Source: Streptomyces natalensis ATCC 27448
Lineage (GTDB): Bacteria > Actinomycetota > Actinomycetes > Streptomycetales > Streptomycetaceae
Assembly: GCF_000935125.1 (NCBI RefSeq)
Contig: NZ_JRKI01000061.1
Coordinates: forward strand, 558,001-622,000
Length of the DNA: 64,000 bases
Direction of reading: 5' to 3'
Part shown: positions 34,466 to 45,343 of the stretch, in pieces
How positions within the stretch are numbered: position 1 is the stretch's first letter
Layout: each line of letters begins with the position of its first letter
The notes under the pieces: generated by a model
Told to the model about the DNA's origin: nothing
The model's input: only the letters and a program-made list of their open reading frames with translations
Databases searched by the model: none
Program-made: the position numbers and the translations under genes

Positions 34466-34963
34466 GGCCGCCCCCGTCCGCGTCGATGCGCTGTGTCGTC
34501 CGTGGCGCCGCCGGTGTGCGCACGCCTGGTGCAGGTCTACTGCACCCGCGGGGCGGGGACAACACACCGGGACCGCACATACGCCGGAGCGGTGCTGGGC
34601 ATACCGGTGAAAACGGTGACCGGCCGGGGGCTCCTCTCGGCGCCCCCGGCCGGTCTACGGCACCCGCACGGCCGTACGTTGTTCAGCATTCCGCGTTCGT
34701 ATATCGGAGTTGCTGCGGCAATATTGCCTTCTTGTTAAAGCGGTTGGGCGCGATATATCCCCCATGCCGTACATGACCGGGGCCTGTCAAGCACGCCTAT
34801 GCGTCGATCTGCGTAATCTTCGCTCAAGATGCAGACGACCTGCACAACTGCACACCGCACACCCTTGACTCGGCAGTAAACAACTTGCGAAAGTCGCGCC
34901 ATCCAACGGCGCGACTCGCGCCGCTTCATGTTCCAAGAGAACTCGGCGCGGGGGCACTTCGCG
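34466..34963. promoter_or_regulatory. 500-bp divergent region upstream of the peptide importer
   Basis: This gap separates the membrane-protein gene and the first importer gene. It holds a 14-bp perfect stem (34618-34631 with 34642-34655, 10-nt loop) and an unusually AT-rich stretch for this genome (about 34690-34760). TTGACT at 34865-34870 is a possible -35 for the importer operon, but no clear -10 follows. No gene is supported; a short ORF at 34486-34776 has no supporting signal. Confidence 0.4.
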
Positions 34964-35992
34964 ATGACTAGTCCATCCCAGACCGCGGTGACCAAGACCG
35001 ACACCCCAGGTCTGGGTCCCGACAGTGCGACCTCGAAAAAGGGCAAAAACGGCGCGCTCGCGGGGCGCTCACCGGGCCAGCTGATGTGGGCGCGCTTCAA
35101 ACGTGACCGCACGGGCGTGATCAGCGCCTTCATCGTGCTGTCCTTCTTCGCCCTCGGCGCGTTCGCGCCGCTGATCTCCAAGTTCTACGGCAAGGACCCC
35201 TGGACCCGGTACGGACAGACCACCCCGGGCCTGCTGGTCAACCAGTACCCGGCAGGTCCCAACGGCGGTATCTCCTCGGACTTCTGGTTCGGACTGGAGC
35301 CGGGCCTGGGCCGCGATGTGTTCATGCAGCTGCTCTACGGCATCCGCAACACGCTGGGGCTGGCGGTGGCCGTCACGATCGTCTCGGTGCTCACCGCGAT
35401 CGTGCTGGGCGTGGCGGCCGGCTACTTCGGCGGCCGCACGGACTACTTCATCGGCCGGCTCATCGACCTGCTGATGGCCTTCCCCAACCAGCTGTTCTAT
35501 GTCGCGTTCGTCCCGGTCGTCACCGCCATCTTCGTCGCCCCGGAAGACGAGATTCCGTTCTGGATGCGCTGCACGATCCTGATCCTGGTGCTGTGGTTCC
35601 TGGGCTGGATGAGCCTGGCCCGGCTGCTGCGCGGCCAGGTGCTGTCGCTGCGCGAGCGGGAGTTCATCGAGGCGGCCAAGATCAGCGGCGCCTCTCCCTG
35701 GCGGATCATCCGGCGCGAGCTGGTGCCCAATGTGATGACGCCGATCCTGGTCCAGACGACCTACATGCTGCCGAACTTCGTGACCTCGATCGCGGGTCTG
35801 TCGTTCCTCGGCGTCGGTCTCGTCGAGCCCACCCCGGACTGGGGCCGGATGTTCGCCAACGCGGCCGACTACTACCACAACGACATCACATATCTGTTCT
35901 TCCCCGGCGTCGCGATGGTCCTCTTCATCGTCGCGTTCAACCTGCTCGGGGACTCGGTCCGGGACGCCTTCGACCCGAAGAGGGCTCGGTGA
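34964..35992 (+). CDS. bldKA: BldKA-type peptide ABC importer permease (DppC/OppC family)
   Basis: 342 aa. About 45 cytoplasmic residues precede the first of six membrane helices (ISAFIVLSFFALGAFAPLIS). The permease EAA motif reads REFIEAAKISGASPWRIIRRELVP, and the C-terminal GLSFLGVGLVEPTPDWG is OppC/DppC-like. The gene order permease, binding protein, permease, ATPase, ATPase matches bldKABCDE of S. coelicolor (SCO5112-5116), an oligopeptide importer needed for aerial mycelium formation. The start is ATG 34964; an ATG at 34928 is in frame but has no better signal. Homology to bldKA rests on gene order and family only. Confidence 0.8.
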   Translation: MTSPSQTAVTKTDTPGLGPDSATSKKGKNGALAGRSPGQLMWARFKRDRTGVISAFIVLSFFALGAFAPLISKFYGKDPWTRYGQTTPGLLVNQYPAGPNGGISSDFWFGLEPGLGRDVFMQLLYGIRNTLGLAVAVTIVSVLTAIVLGVAAGYFGGRTDYFIGRLIDLLMAFPNQLFYVAFVPVVTAIFVAPEDEIPFWMRCTILILVLWFLGWMSLARLLRGQVLSLREREFIEAAKISGASPWRIIRRELVPNVMTPILVQTTYMLPNFVTSIAGLSFLGVGLVEPTPDWGRMFANAADYYHNDITYLFFPGVAMVLFIVAFNLLGDSVRDAFDPKRAR

Positions 35993-36080
35993 ATCCGTTC
36001 CACAGGGGGTGCTGCCACCCCGGTGCCGCATCAGTCAGGCAGCAGCAACGGATCAACGACAGGCAGGTGCATTCACAACC

Positions 36081-37886
36081 ATGAGCAATGTCCGTATGCG
36101 CAGAGCCCAGGCCGCGATCGTGGCCCTCACCGCCGGAGCGCTGGCCCTGACCGCGTGCAGCAGCGGCGCCAAGCAGGGCGCGGCCGACGACCAGTCGCGC
36201 AAGGATGCCGAGAAGATGCGCGGGCAGATCGCCTTCGCCGACGCGGCCGCCTCCAAGGGCCCGGCCGCGCCGATACCCGGTGCCACCCCGGGCGGCACGA
36301 TCAAGGTCTACCAGCGCGACACCTACGCCCACCTGGACCCGGCCCAGCTCTACGTCTCCGACCAGGGCAGCCTCTCGACCCTGCTGTTCCGCAGGCTGAC
36401 GGCGTTCAACCTGGACAACAAGGGCAAGTACAACGTCGTCGGCGACCTGGCCACGGACAGCGGCCAGAAGTCCGACGGCGGCAAGACCTGGACGTACAAG
36501 CTCAAGGACGGCGTCAAGTTCGAGGACGGCAAGCCGATCACCTCGACGGACCTGCGGCACACCTTCGAGCGGCAGTTCGCGGACTTCATCACCAGCGGCC
36601 CGACCTACGTCCAGCGCTGGCTGGCCGACTCCAACTCGACCGCCGGCTACCGCAAGCTCCTGCCGGGCGGCCCCTACGGCGGCAAGCACCTGCCCAAGAG
36701 CGTCCTGGACACGCCGGACGACAAAACCATCGTCTTCCACTTCAAGAAGCCGGTCGGTGACCTGCCCTACGCCCTGGCGCTGGCGGGCTACGGCGTCGTC
36801 GAGAAGGCCAAGGACACCAAGGAGAAGTACGACAAGGCCCCGGTCGCCTCGGGCCCGTACAAGATCCAGCCCGGGTCGTTCAAGAACGGCAAGGGCATCA
36901 CGCTGGTCAAGAACACCCAGTGGGACCCGAACACGGACATCTCGCGTCACCAGTACGCGGACAAGTTCGACATCCAGTTCAGCGTGTCCTACATCGACTC
37001 CACCCAGCGTCTGATGGCCGACAACACGGACAACCAGACGGCGATCAGCTTCAACAACCAGGTGGACGCGGCCAGCCTCCAGCGGGTCGCCAACGACCCG
37101 AAGATCAAGGCGCGCTCGACCTCGGGCTACCAGCCCTACGTCGGCGTGATGAACTTCAACATGCGCCGCCTGAAGGACAAGCGGATCCGCGAGGCCATCG
37201 CCTACGCGATGCCGATCCAGTCCGTCCTCGACGCGTACGGCACCCCGGGCGGCGGTGAGCTGGCGGGCAGCTACATCAGCCCGACGCTGACCGGCTACAA
37301 GAACATCGACCCCTACGGCAAGCTCAAGAACCCGCTGGGCGATGTCGCCAAGGCCAAGGCGATCCTGAAGAAGGCCGGCAAGCTCGGCATGAAGCTGACC
37401 TACGCCCACAACACGGCGGTCGAGCCCCTGAAGTACTCCGTCGCGGTGGCCGACAACCTCAAGAAGGCCGGCTTCGACGTCCAGAACAAGGAACTGCCCT
37501 CGGACACCTACTACGACATCATCGGCAAGACGGACAACCAGTTCGATGTCTACCCCTCGGCGTGGGGCGCGGACTGGCCGAGTGCGCTGACGGTGCTTCC
37601 CCCGGTCTACGACGGCCGGCAGATCCAGGACGGCGGCACCAACTACGCGCTGTACAACAGCCCGGAGACCAACAAGGAGATCGACCGGATCTCCCAGGAG
37701 ACCGACCCGAAGAAGGCGGCGGCCGACTGGTTCACCCTGGGCGAGAAGATCCTCAAGGATGACCTCCCGCAGATCCCGACCTTCTACTACAAGCAGGTCC
37801 AGCTGCACGGCTCCAAGATCGGCGGCGCGGTCAACAACAACATCCTCAGCGCCATCGACCCGACCAAGCTGTACGTGAAGAAGTAG
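36081..37886 (+). CDS. bldKB: BldKB-type peptide-binding lipoprotein
   Basis: 601 aa. The signal peptide has the lipobox LTAC (Cys about 25), so it is lipid-anchored outside the membrane. It is an SBP_bac_5 (cluster C, oligopeptide) binding protein, with GGTIKVYQRDTYAHLDPAQ, GKTWTYKLKDGVKFEDG and VASGPYKIQPG. S. coelicolor BldKB is about 600 aa and the length agrees. It binds the imported peptide and passes it to the BldKA/BldKC channel. A strong hairpin after the gene may limit downstream expression, as binding proteins are often needed in excess. Confidence 0.85.
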   Translation: MSNVRMRRAQAAIVALTAGALALTACSSGAKQGAADDQSRKDAEKMRGQIAFADAAASKGPAAPIPGATPGGTIKVYQRDTYAHLDPAQLYVSDQGSLSTLLFRRLTAFNLDNKGKYNVVGDLATDSGQKSDGGKTWTYKLKDGVKFEDGKPITSTDLRHTFERQFADFITSGPTYVQRWLADSNSTAGYRKLLPGGPYGGKHLPKSVLDTPDDKTIVFHFKKPVGDLPYALALAGYGVVEKAKDTKEKYDKAPVASGPYKIQPGSFKNGKGITLVKNTQWDPNTDISRHQYADKFDIQFSVSYIDSTQRLMADNTDNQTAISFNNQVDAASLQRVANDPKIKARSTSGYQPYVGVMNFNMRRLKDKRIREAIAYAMPIQSVLDAYGTPGGGELAGSYISPTLTGYKNIDPYGKLKNPLGDVAKAKAILKKAGKLGMKLTYAHNTAVEPLKYSVAVADNLKKAGFDVQNKELPSDTYYDIIGKTDNQFDVYPSAWGADWPSALTVLPPVYDGRQIQDGGTNYALYNSPETNKEIDRISQETDPKKAAADWFTLGEKILKDDLPQIPTFYYKQVQLHGSKIGGAVNNNILSAIDPTKLYVKK

Positions 37887-37916
37887 TCGTCCGGCCGCGC
37901 ACCCCGAGCGGCCCCC

Positions 37917-37956
37917 GGCACGGTGTGCCCGTCGCATCCGACGGGCACACCGTGCC
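37917..37956 (+). terminator. intercistronic hairpin after bldKB
   Basis: A perfect 18-bp stem (37917-37934 with 37939-37956) with loop CATC, 31 bases after the bldKB stop and 51 bases before the next ATG, inside the operon. Confidence 0.75.
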
Positions 37957-38006
37957 CCGCCCCCACCCTCCACACTTCCGCTGCCCCACGAGAGCTGCGA
38001 TCTGCC

Positions 38007-38984
38007 ATGCTTCGATTCCTCGTCCGCCGGTCTCTCGGCGCGATCGTGATCTTGCTGCTCATCAGCGCCTTCACGTTCTTCCTTTTCTTCGCCGCCCCAA
38101 GGGACCCCGCGCTGCTGGCCTGCGGACGGAACTGCGGCCCCGACGCACTCGCGATCATCCACAAGAACATGGGGCTCGACCAGCCGGTCCCGGTGCAGTA
38201 CTGGCACTTCATGGCCGGCATCTTCACCGGCCGCGACTTCGCCCAGGGCCCGTGCCCCGCCCCCTGCTTCGGCTACTCCTTCGCCACCGGTGACGCGGTG
38301 TGGAACACCATCGTCGACCGCTTCCCGATCACGCTGTCGCTGACCATCGGCGCCGCCGCGGTCTTCCTCTTCGTGGGCCTGGCCACCGGCATGCTCGCCG
38401 CCTGGAAGCAGGGCACCCTGCTCGACAAGCTCTTCAGCTCGGCCTCGCTGGTGCTCAGCTCGATGCAGATCTATTTCATCGGCCCGATCGTGCTGACGCT
38501 GCTCGTCTACAACACCAATCTGCTGGGGCAGCCCAAATACGTACCCATCACCGAGGATCCGGTGGGCTGGTTCATGGGCCTGCTGATCCCCTGGTGTGTG
38601 CTGTCGATCATCTTCACCGCCCAGTACACCCGTATGGCGCGCTCCGCGATGATCGAGCAGCTCCAGGAGGAACACGTGCGCACGGCCCGCGCCAAGGGCA
38701 TGTCGGCCGCCACGGTCTTCTTCCGCTACGCCTGGCGGGGCTCGCTGATCCCCATCGTCACCATCTTCGGCATCGACCTGGGCACCCTCTTCGGCGGCGC
38801 CATGATCACCGAGGTGACGTTCGCGCTGCCGGGTCTGGGCACCCTGTCGATCGAGTCGGTGCTCAGGACCGATCTGCCCACGGTCATGGGCGTGATGCTC
38901 TTCGCGGCCACGTTCATCATCCTGTTCAACATCATCGTGGACGCGGCGTACGCCCTCATCGACCCGCGCGTGCGCCTCGCCTAG
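38007..38984 (+). CDS. bldKC: BldKC-type peptide ABC importer permease (DppB/OppB family)
   Basis: 325 aa. The N-terminal RFLVRRSLGAIVILLLISAF is the usual OppB first helix, and the EAA loop reads EHVRTARAKGMSAATVFFRY. The extracytoplasmic loop after the first helix has four cysteines (LLACGRNCGPD and GPCPAPCFGY). The C-terminal helix region ends VDAAYALIDPRVR. Together with BldKA it forms the channel. ATG 38007 was chosen because the first helix follows at once. Confidence 0.8.
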   Translation: MLRFLVRRSLGAIVILLLISAFTFFLFFAAPRDPALLACGRNCGPDALAIIHKNMGLDQPVPVQYWHFMAGIFTGRDFAQGPCPAPCFGYSFATGDAVWNTIVDRFPITLSLTIGAAAVFLFVGLATGMLAAWKQGTLLDKLFSSASLVLSSMQIYFIGPIVLTLLVYNTNLLGQPKYVPITEDPVGWFMGLLIPWCVLSIIFTAQYTRMARSAMIEQLQEEHVRTARAKGMSAATVFFRYAWRGSLIPIVTIFGIDLGTLFGGAMITEVTFALPGLGTLSIESVLRTDLPTVMGVMLFAATFIILFNIIVDAAYALIDPRVRLA

Positions 38985-38995
38985 GAGAGCCTGAC

Positions 38996-40057
38996 GTGAC
39001 CACACTGACCAAGACCGAGGACGCACCGGTCCCGGCCGGACCGGACCCCTTCCTCTCCGTCCGTGACCTGCATGTGCGGTTCTCCACCGAGGACGGCATC
39101 GTCAAGGCCGTCGACGGCCTCTCCTTCGACCTCGAACGCGGCAAGACGCTCGGCATCGTCGGCGAGTCCGGCTCCGGCAAGTCCGTCACCAACCTCGCCG
39201 TCCTGGGCCTGCACAACCCCAAGTCGGCCGAGATCACCGGCGAGATCACGCTGGACGGCCAGGAGCTGACCGGGGCCCGGGAGAAGACCCTGGAAAAGCT
39301 CCGCGGCAACAAGATGGCCATGATCTTCCAGGACGCGCTCGCCGCGCTCTCGCCGTACTACACGGTGGGCCGGCAGATCGCGGAGCCGTTCATCAAGCAC
39401 ACCGGCGCCTCCAAGCGCGAGGGCCGGCAGCGGGCGATCGAGATGCTGACCAAGGTCGGCATTCCGCAGCCGAATCTGCGGGTGGACGACTATCCGCACC
39501 AGTTCTCCGGCGGTATGCGCCAGCGCGCGATGATCGCCATGGCGCTGGTGTGCAACCCCGCGCTGCTGATCGCGGACGAGCCGACCACCGCGCTGGACGT
39601 CACCGTCCAGGCGCAGATCCTCGACCTGCTCAAGGACCTCCAGCAGGAGTTCGGCTCCGCGATCATCCTGATCACCCACGACCTGGGCGTGGTCGCCGAC
39701 ACCGCGGACGATCTGCTGGTGATGTACGCGGGCCGGGCGGTCGAGCGCGGCTCGGTCAAGGAGATCCTCACCCAGCCCCAGCACCCCTACACCTGGGGCC
39801 TGCTCAGCTCGATGCCGCGACTGTCCTCGGACGTCAACGAGGCCCTCAACCCGATCCCCGGCGCCCCGCCGAGCCTGCTCGACCCGCCCACCGGCTGCGC
39901 CTTCCACCCGCGCTGTGGCTTCGTCGACCAGGTCGGCGGCGCGAGCTGCACCAGCGAGCGGCCGCCGCTGGCGCTCGGCCGCGCCGCCGCGTGTCATCTG
40001 AACGCCGAGCAGAAGCAGACCTTCTTCACCGAGCAGATCAAGCCCCGGCTGGGCTAG
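38996..40057 (+). CDS. bldKD: BldKD-type peptide ABC importer ATPase (OppD family)
   Basis: 353 aa from GTG 38996 (GGAG eight bases upstream, 11 bases after the bldKC stop). Walker A GESGSGKSV (about 58-66), signature QFSGGMRQRAMIAMA, Walker B LLIADEPTTALD and the switch His in LITHDLGV are intact. The C-terminal OppD extension has the conserved Cys residues (GCAFHPRCGF and SCTS) that bind a Fe-S cluster in related importers. Confidence 0.85.
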   Translation: MTTLTKTEDAPVPAGPDPFLSVRDLHVRFSTEDGIVKAVDGLSFDLERGKTLGIVGESGSGKSVTNLAVLGLHNPKSAEITGEITLDGQELTGAREKTLEKLRGNKMAMIFQDALAALSPYYTVGRQIAEPFIKHTGASKREGRQRAIEMLTKVGIPQPNLRVDDYPHQFSGGMRQRAMIAMALVCNPALLIADEPTTALDVTVQAQILDLLKDLQQEFGSAIILITHDLGVVADTADDLLVMYAGRAVERGSVKEILTQPQHPYTWGLLSSMPRLSSDVNEALNPIPGAPPSLLDPPTGCAFHPRCGFVDQVGGASCTSERPPLALGRAAACHLNAEQKQTFFTEQIKPRLG

Positions 40058-40069
40058 GGAGCCATCACC

Positions 40070-41233
<1,164 letters not shown>

Positions 41234-41260
41234 CGTCCCGCACTCCGACACCGCGTACGA

Positions 41261-41291
41261 CGGGGGCCCGGCCACGGCGGCCGGGCCCCCG
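41261..41291. terminator. terminator between the two peptide importers
   Basis: A perfect 13-bp stem (41261-41273 with 41279-41291), loop ACGGC, in the 73-bp gap between the convergent ATPase genes. Confidence 0.75.
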
Positions 41292-41306
41292 TCCGCGTCC
41301 GGCTCC

Positions 41307-42381
<1,075 letters not shown>

Positions 42382-42395
<14 letters not shown>

Positions 42396-43413
42396 CGAGG
42401 GTCTCCTTCCAGAAGTGGCAGGCGCTGGCCCGGCCAGGGCCCACGTCGTACAGCGGCGGGCGGTCGGTCACGCAGATGTCGCGGGCGAGCGGACAGCGCG
42501 GGTTGAAGGGGCAGCCGGGCGGGATGGCGGTCAGGTTGGGCGGCAGGCCCTTGATCGCGTACAGCTCCTGGCCCTTGTGGTCCAGACGCGGGATGGATTC
42601 CAGCAGGCCGCGGGTGTACGGGTGGGCGGGCGCCTTGTAGAGCTGGTGGACCGGGGCGGTCTCCACGATCCGGCCCGCGTACATCACGGCGATGGTGTCG
42701 GCGACATCGGCGACCACCCCCAGATCGTGGGTGATCAGGATCAGGCCCATGCGGTATTCGCGCTGGAGCTCGGCGAGCAGGTCCATCACCTGGGCCTGGA
42801 CGGTGACGTCGAGGGCGGTGGTCGGCTCGTCGGCGATGATCAGGTCGGGGGCCAGGGCCAGCGCCATCGCGATCATGATGCGCTGGCGCATCCCGCCGGA
42901 GAACTGGTGCGGATAGTCGCCCACCCGCGCCCGGGCCGCAGGGATGCCCACCCGCTCCATCAGCTCGACGGACCTGCCCCGCGCCTCCTTGCGCGACATC
43001 CCCTCGTGGACCTGGAACATCTCCCCCAGCTGGGCCCCGACGCTGAGCACCGGGTTCAGCGAGGACAGCGCGTCCTGGAAGATCATCGCCATCTTGGCGC
43101 CGCGCACCTTGCGCCGCTCCTCGCGGCCCAGGGTGAGCAGATCGCGGCCCTGGAAGAGGACCTCGCCACCGGTGACGAAACCCGGCGGGGAGTCGAGAAT
43201 GCCCATGACGGCCTGTGCGGTGACGGACTTTCCGGAGCCGGACTCCCCCAGTACGGCCAGCGTCTGGCCCGCCGCCACCCGGTAGCTGACGCCGTTGACG
43301 GCCTTGGCGATGCCGTCGCGGGTACGGAACTCCACCCGCAGATCGCGCACCTCCAGCAGCGGCGCGGCCTCCTGGCCGGTGCCGGCCGGCGCCGGCTCGT
43401 CCGTATCGGTCAT
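42382..43413 (-). CDS. peptide ABC importer ATPase, second system (OppD family)
   Basis: 343 aa. Walker A GESGSGKSV, signature QFSGGMRQRIMIAMA, Walker B LIIADEPTTALD and His in LITHDLGVV. The C-terminal GCPFNPRCPLARDIC carries the Cys motif. ATG 43413 has GAGGAG seven bases upstream and starts 11 bases after the permease stop. Confidence 0.9.
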
Positions 43414-43424
43414 CGGCCCGCTCC

Positions 43425-44420
43425 TCAGCGCAGCTTGGGGTCGAGGGCGTCGCGTACGGCGTCGCCGAGCATGATGAACGCCAGCACCGTGATGCTCAGC
43501 GCGCCCGCGGGCCACAGCAGCATGTGCGGGGCGTTGCGGATGTAGGTGGAGGCCGCGGAGATGTCGATGCCCCAGGAGACGGTCGGCGGCTTCAGGCCCG
43601 CGCCCAGGTACGACAGCGTGGCCTCCAGGGCGATGTACGTCCCCAGGGCGATGGTCGCGACGACGATGACGGGCGCGACGGCGTTCGGTGTGATGTGCCG
43701 TAGCAGGAGGCGGCCGTTGCCGGCGCCCAGGGCGCGTGCCGCCTGGACGTAGTCGTTCTGTTTGGCGGTGACCACCGCGCCGCGGGCGATCCGGGAGATC
43801 TGCGGCCAGCCGAGCAGCACGATGAAACCGACCACCGGCCACACCGTGCTGCTGGTGATGACGGAGAGGAAGACCAGGCCGCCGAGGATCACCGGGATGC
43901 CGAAGAAGATGTCGGCGATCCGCGAGAGCAGGCCGTCCCACCAGCTGCCGAAGAATCCGGCCAGCCCGCCCAGCAGACTGCCCAGCAGGGCGGCGCCGGT
44001 GGTGGCGCAGACGCCGACGGTGATGGAGGCGCGGGCCCCGTAGACCACGCGGGTGTAGACGTCCCGGCCCTGGGTGTCGAAGCCGAAGGGGTGGCCGGGT
44101 TCGGCGCCCTGCTGGGCCTTGGCGAGGTCGGCGCGGTAGGGGTTGCCGCTCGCGATCAGCTGCGGCCAGATCGCGATGAGCACCAGGAAGACGATGACCA
44201 GCGCGGAGAGGACGAAGACGGGGTTGCGGCGCAGATCGTGCCAGGCGTCGCTCCACAGGCTGCGCGGTTTGCCGGCGGGTTCGCCGCCGGGCGGTCCGGC
44301 GCCCGGGACCCGTTCCAGCGATTCGGCCTCGCCGATGGCCAGCGCGGCGGAGCCGCCGTCGCCGTGCCCGATGGCTTCCCTGGCGGCGTAGGACTCGTAC
44401 GGTTCGAGGGGCTCAGGCAT
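43425..44420 (-). CDS. peptide ABC importer permease, second system (DppC family)
   Basis: 331 aa. About 65 cytoplasmic residues lead into six membrane helices (FVLSALVIVFLVLIAIWPQL first); the EAA loop reads YVQAARALGAGNGRLLLRHITP and the C-terminal MLGDAVRDALDPKLR is typical. It overlaps the upstream permease gene by eight bases. The start ATG 44420 precedes the poorly conserved N-terminal region. Confidence 0.88.
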   Translation of the reverse strand: MPEPLEPYESYAAREAIGHGDGGSAALAIGEAESLERVPGAGPPGGEPAGKPRSLWSDAWHDLRRNPVFVLSALVIVFLVLIAIWPQLIASGNPYRADLAKAQQGAEPGHPFGFDTQGRDVYTRVVYGARASITVGVCATTGAALLGSLLGGLAGFFGSWWDGLLSRIADIFFGIPVILGGLVFLSVITSSTVWPVVGFIVLLGWPQISRIARGAVVTAKQNDYVQAARALGAGNGRLLLRHITPNAVAPVIVVATIALGTYIALEATLSYLGAGLKPPTVSWGIDISAASTYIRNAPHMLLWPAGALSITVLAFIMLGDAVRDALDPKLR

Positions 44421-45336
44421 AGCGGATCCTCGGGTCGAGGACGGCGTAGAGCAGATCGACGAGGAGATTGGCGATCAGGAAGACCATCACCAGAATCGTG
44501 ACGAAGCCGACCACGGTCGGCGAATTCTGCCGCAGGATTCCCTGGTAGAGCTGGAATCCGACCCCGTGGATGTTGAAGATGCGCTCGGTGACGATGGCGC
44601 CGCCCATCAGCGCCCCGATATCGGTGCCGATGAAGGTGACGACGGGGATCAGCGAATTGCGCAGCAGATGGCGGGTGATGACGCGGCGCCGGGGAAGTCC
44701 CTTGGCGATGGCCGTACGGACGTAATCGGCGCGGGCGTTCTCCGCGAGGGAGGTACGGGTCAGCCGGGTGACATAGGCGAGCGAGACCAGCGCCAGTACC
44801 AGACCCGGCAACAGGAGTTCATTGAGCGGGGCTTCGGGGGACACGGTGGGCGCCGCCCATCCCCACTGCACCCCGAAAAGGAACTGGAGCACATAGCCGC
44901 TGACGAAGGTGGGGATGGAGACGACGACCAGCGTGAGCAGCAGCACCGAGGTGTCCACGCTCCGGCCGCGCCGCAGCCCGCTGAACACCCCCAGCACAAT
45001 GCCCACGATCATCTCGATGACGATGGCGACGAGCGTGAGGCGGACGGTGACCGGAAAGGCGTCCTTCATCAGTTCGGTCACCGACTGGCCGTTGAACGCG
45101 GTGCCGAAATTCCCCTGGAAGATCTGCCCCATGTAGTGCAGATACTGCTTGTACAGCGGCTGGTCGAGATAGAGATCGGCGCGGATACGGGCGGCGGTGG
45201 CGGGGTCGGGCGCCCGGTCCCCGAAGAGCGCGGCGACCGGGTCGCCGAGCGCGTACACCATGAAGAAGATCAGGAAGGTGCTGCCGATGAACACCGGGAT
45301 CATCTGGAGCAGCCGCCGGAGCACATAACGTCCCAC
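44413..45336 (-). CDS. peptide ABC importer permease, second system (DppB family)
   Basis: 307 aa. It begins GRYVLRRLLQMIPVFIGSTF, the standard DppB first helix; the EAA loop ADYVRTAIAKGLPRRRVITRHLL and C-terminal LLYAVLDPRIRY are present. GTG 45336 lies seven bases after the binding-protein stop codon, implying coupled expression. Confidence 0.88.
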   Translation of the reverse strand: MGRYVLRRLLQMIPVFIGSTFLIFFMVYALGDPVAALFGDRAPDPATAARIRADLYLDQPLYKQYLHYMGQIFQGNFGTAFNGQSVTELMKDAFPVTVRLTLVAIVIEMIVGIVLGVFSGLRRGRSVDTSVLLLTLVVVSIPTFVSGYVLQFLFGVQWGWAAPTVSPEAPLNELLLPGLVLALVSLAYVTRLTRTSLAENARADYVRTAIAKGLPRRRVITRHLLRNSLIPVVTFIGTDIGALMGGAIVTERIFNIHGVGFQLYQGILRQNSPTVVGFVTILVMVFLIANLLVDLLYAVLDPRIRYA

Positions 45337-45343
45337 CGCGGTC

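Noticed and set aside
34486..34776. 96-aa plus-strand ORF before the bldK operon
   Set aside because: It has no ribosome site, the sequence is Gly/Arg/Pro-rich and it contains the hairpin at 34618-34655; likely chance.
35937..39026. 1029-aa minus-strand ORF across bldKB and bldKC
   Set aside because: It is antisense to genes with clear family motifs, and its translation is His/Arg/Val-rich with no domain. Long antisense ORFs are expected in high-GC DNA. The same holds for 38981-41497 (-), 3140-6097 (+) and 26409-29054 (+).
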